A stretch of 64,000 nt of DNA from Megaustenia siamemsis (lineage: Eukaryota > Mollusca > Gastropoda > Stylommatophora > Ariophantidae). This document shows positions 61,201 through 64,000 of the stretch, in pieces. The first letter of the stretch is position 1; each line of letters starts with the position of its first letter. The notes under the pieces were generated by a model. It saw only the letters and a program-made list of their open reading frames with translations, was not told where the DNA came from and searched no databases. The DNA lies in contig JAVIAB010000159.1 of the NCBI GenBank assembly GCA_032433765.1, positions 4,070,370-4,134,369 on the forward strand. Direction: 5' to 3'. The translations under genes were made by a program, and so were the position numbers.

Positions 61201-64000
61201 TGTGTTAGTTATTAGTAAAGTTTGTGTTAGTTATTAGTAAAGTTTGTGTTAGTTATTAGTAGAGTTTGTGTTAGTTATTAGTAAAGTTTGTGTTAGTTAT
61301 TAGTAGAGTTTCTGTTAGTTATTAGTAGAGTTTGTGTTAGTTATTAGTAGAGTTTGTGTTAGTTATTAGTAGAGTTTGTGTTAGTTATTAGTAAAGTTTG
61401 TGTTAGTTATTAGTAAAGTTTGTGTTAGTTATTAGTGGAGTTTGTGTTAGTTATTAGTAAAGTTTGTGTTAGTTATTAGTAAAGTTTGTGTTAGTTATTA
61501 GTAGAGTTTGTGTTAGTTATTAGTAAAGTTTGTGTTAGTTATTAGTAAAGTTTGTGTTAGTTATTAGTAGAGTTTGTGTTAGTTATTGGTAAAGTTTGTG
61601 TTAGTTATTAGTGGAGTTTGTGTTAGTTATTAGTAAAGTTTGTGTTAGTTATTAGTAAAGTTTGTGTTAGTTATTAGTAAAGTTTGTGTTAGTTATTAGT
61701 AAAGTTTGTGTTATTACTAGGGTTTGTGTTAGTTATTAGTAGGGTTTGTGTTAGTTATTAGTAGGGTTTGTGTTAGTTATTAGTAGGGTTTGTGTTAGTT
61801 ATTAGTAGGGTTTGTGTTAGTTATTAGTAGAGTTTAGTGTTAGTTATTAGTAGAGTTTGTGTTAGTTATTAGTAGGGTTTGTGTTAGTTATTAGTAGGGT
61901 TTGTGTTAGTTATTAGTAGAGTTTGTGTTAGTTATTAGTAGGGTTTGTGTAAGTTATTAGTAAAGTTTGTGTTAGTTATTAGTAAAGTTTGTGTTAGTTA
62001 TTAGTAAAGTTTGTGTTAGTTATCAGAGTTTGTGTTAGTTATTAGTAAAGTTTGTGTTAGTTATTAGTGGAGTTTGTGTTAGTTATTAGTAAAGTTTGTG
62101 TTAGTTATTAGTAAAGTTTGTGTTAGTTATTAGTAAAGTTTGTGTTATTACTAGGGTTTGTGTTAGTTATTAGTAGGGTTTGTGTTAGTTATTAGTAGGG
62201 TTTGTGTTAGTTATTAGTAGGGTTTGTGTTAGTTATTAGTAGAGTTAGTGTTAGTTATTAGTAGAGTTTGTGTTAGTTATTAGTAGGGTTTGTGTTAATT
62301 ATTAGTAAAGTTTGTGTTAGTTATCAGAGTTTGTGTTAGTTATTAGTAAAGTTTGTGTTAGTTATTAGTAAAGTTTGTGTTATTACTAGAGTTTGTGTTA
62401 TTAGTAAAGTTTGTGTTATTACTAGGGTTTGTGTTAGTTATTAGTAAAGTTTGTGTTATTTTTAGTAAAGTTTGTGTTAGTTATTGGTAAAGTTTGTGTT
62501 ATTACTAGAGTTTGTGTTAGTTATTAGTAAAGTTTGTGTTATTACTAGGGTTTGTGTTAGTTATTAGTAAAGTTTGTGTTAGTTATTAGTAAAGTTTGTG
62601 TTAGTTATTAGTAAAGTTTGTGTTATTACTAGGGTTTGTGTTAGTTATTAGTAAAGTTTGTGTTATTACTAGGGTTTGTGTTAGTTATTAGTAAAGTTTG
62701 TGTTATTACTAGGGTTTGTGTTAGTTATTAGTAAAGTTTGTGTTATTACTAGGGTTTGTGTTAGTTATTAGTAGAGTTTGTGTTAGTTATTAGTAGAGTT
62801 TGTGTTAGTTATTAGTAAAGTTTGTGTTATTAGTAGAGTTTGTGTTAGTTATTAGTAGAGTTTGTGTTAGTTATTAGTAAAGTTTGTGTTATTACTAGGG
62901 TTTGTGTTAGTTATTAGTAGAGTTTGTGTTAGTTATTAGTAGAGTTTGTGTTAGTTATTAGTAAAGTTTGTGTTATTACTAGAGTTTGTGTTAGTTATTA
63001 GTAAAGTTTGTGTTATTACTAGAGTTTGTGTTAGTTATTAGTAAAGTTTGTGTTATTACTAGGGTTTGTGTTAGTTATTAGTAAAGTTTGTGTTAGTTAT
63101 TAGTTAAAGTTTTGTGTTATTACTAGAGTTTGTGTTAGTTATTAGTAAGTTTGTGTTAGTTATTAGTGGAGTTTGTGTTAGTTATTAGTAGAGTTTGTGT
63201 TAGTTATTAGTAGAGTTTGTGTTAGTTATTAGTAAAGTTTGTGTTAGTTATTAGTAGAGTTTGTGTTAGTTATTAGTAAAGTTTGTGTTAGTTATTAGTA
63301 AAGTTTGTGTTAGTTATTAGTGGAGTTTGTGTTAGTTATTAGTAAAGTTTGTGTTAGTTATTAGTAAAGTTTGTGTTAGTTATTAGTAAAGTTTGTGTTA
63401 TTACTAGGGTTTGTGTTAGTTATTAGTAGGTTTGTGTTAGTTATTAGTAGGGTTTGTGTTAGTTATTAGTAGGGTTTGTGTTAGTTATTAGTAGAGTTTG
63501 TGTTAGTTATTAGTAAAGTTTGTGTTAGTTATTAGTAAAGTTTGTGTTATTACTAGGGTTTGTGTTAGTTATTAGTAGGGTTTGTGTTAGTTATTAGTAG
63601 GGTTTGTGTTAGTTATTAGTAGGGTTTGTGTTAGTTATTAGTAGAGTTTGTGTTAGTTATTAGTAGGGTTTGTGTAAGTTATTAGTAAAGTTTGTGTTAG
63701 TTATTAGTAAAGTTTGTGTTAGTTATTAGTAAAGTTTGTGTTAGTTATCAGAGTTTGTGTTAGTTATTAGTAAAGTTTGTGTTAGTTATCAGAGTTTGTG
63801 TTAGTTATTAGTAAAGTTTGTGTTAGTTATTAGTAAAGTTTGTGTTATTACTAGAGTTTGTGTTAGTTATTAGTAAAGTTTGTGTTATTACTAGGGTTTG
63901 TGTTAGTTATTAGTAAAGTTTGTGTTAGTTATTAGTAAAGTTTGTGTTAGTTATTAGTAAAGTTTGTGTTATTACTAGAGTTTGTGTTAGTTATTAGTAA
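28214..64000. repeat. 22-bp satellite, main block (35.8 kb, open-ended)
   Basis: Same unit family as 20578-25840, continuing without interruption to the window edge. Rare sequence variants mark higher-order blocks. GAGTTTCTG recurs with its C at 32423, 35585, 39600, 41522, 46737, 50753 and 61312. An independent marker, GTGTTTTTAC, has its C at 35206, 39221, 41143, 46358 and 50374. Both give the same successive spacings (4015, 1922, 5215, 4016-bp steps), so whole multi-kilobase segments were duplicated. GTGTAAGTTATT pairs recur about 1.72-1.73 kb apart. No open frames, genes or transposons are present. Unit homogeneity is very high, with occasional single-base indels. Confidence 0.98.

Noticed and set aside
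20578..64000. Telomere-like interpretation of TAGGGTT variants
   Set aside because: The hexamer is only part of a 22-bp unit, never runs as consecutive TTAGGG, and most units lack it.
20578..64000. CRISPR-like array
   Set aside because: There are no unique spacers. Repeats are head to tail with only point and length variants, in a eukaryotic context.

Overview
This window is nuclear DNA from an animal. It carries a C2H2 zinc-finger gene with an intron-style splice acceptor, two further exons bounded by GT/AG signals, remnants of several non-LTR retrotransposon (LINE) groups, a pogo/Tigger-type DNA transposon, and very large amounts of tandem repeat. There are no bacterial or viral signatures. 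The TE mix, the invertebrate-style poly-zinc-finger protein and the AT-rich minisatellites would suit an invertebrate such as a mollusc, but that is a weak inference.

Layout. Positions 1-507 are the end of an upstream intron (a retroelement scrap and a 46-50 bp minisatellite). Positions 508-2067 are the last coding exon of a zinc-finger protein with 15 C2H2 fingers. Positions 2068-12830 are a graveyard of 5'-truncated LINE 3' ends on both strands, interleaved with seven different minisatellites. Several of the LINE pieces sit inside a minisatellite, and one (3203-3887) keeps a perfect 12-bp target-site duplication. Positions 12831-13379 are low-repeat DNA with a weak promoter/first-exon-like cluster. 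They are followed by a 40-bp minisatellite (13380-14895), more TE remnants (15690-16590), a 52-bp repeat (17015-17299) and a 35/32-bp repeat (17300-19360).

Two small exons follow, at 19473-19538 and 20443-20554. They join in phase 0 and encode a Lys/Glu/Ser-rich N-terminus with two SUMO-type motifs. I infer they start a second gene, possibly another zinc-finger gene, whose remaining exons lie beyond the window.

From about 20578 to the end the window is one satellite of 22-bp units with 18- and 19-bp variants (about 41 kb, roughly 1,900 units, running off the right edge). It is organised in nested multi-kilobase higher-order blocks. Its only interruption is a 2,373-bp pogo/Tigger-like transposon (25841-28213) with terminal inverted repeats, a TA duplication and a broken transposase. 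If the exon model is right, this satellite lies in an intron beginning at 20555.

The most unusual pattern is that several minisatellites lie directly against predicted exons and repeat splice-like signals: GTAAGT in the 40-bp and 16-bp arrays, and CACTAACAG in the array before the 19473 exon. This suggests arrays that grew from intron ends. Most long open frames in the window are repeat read-through and are not listed as genes.
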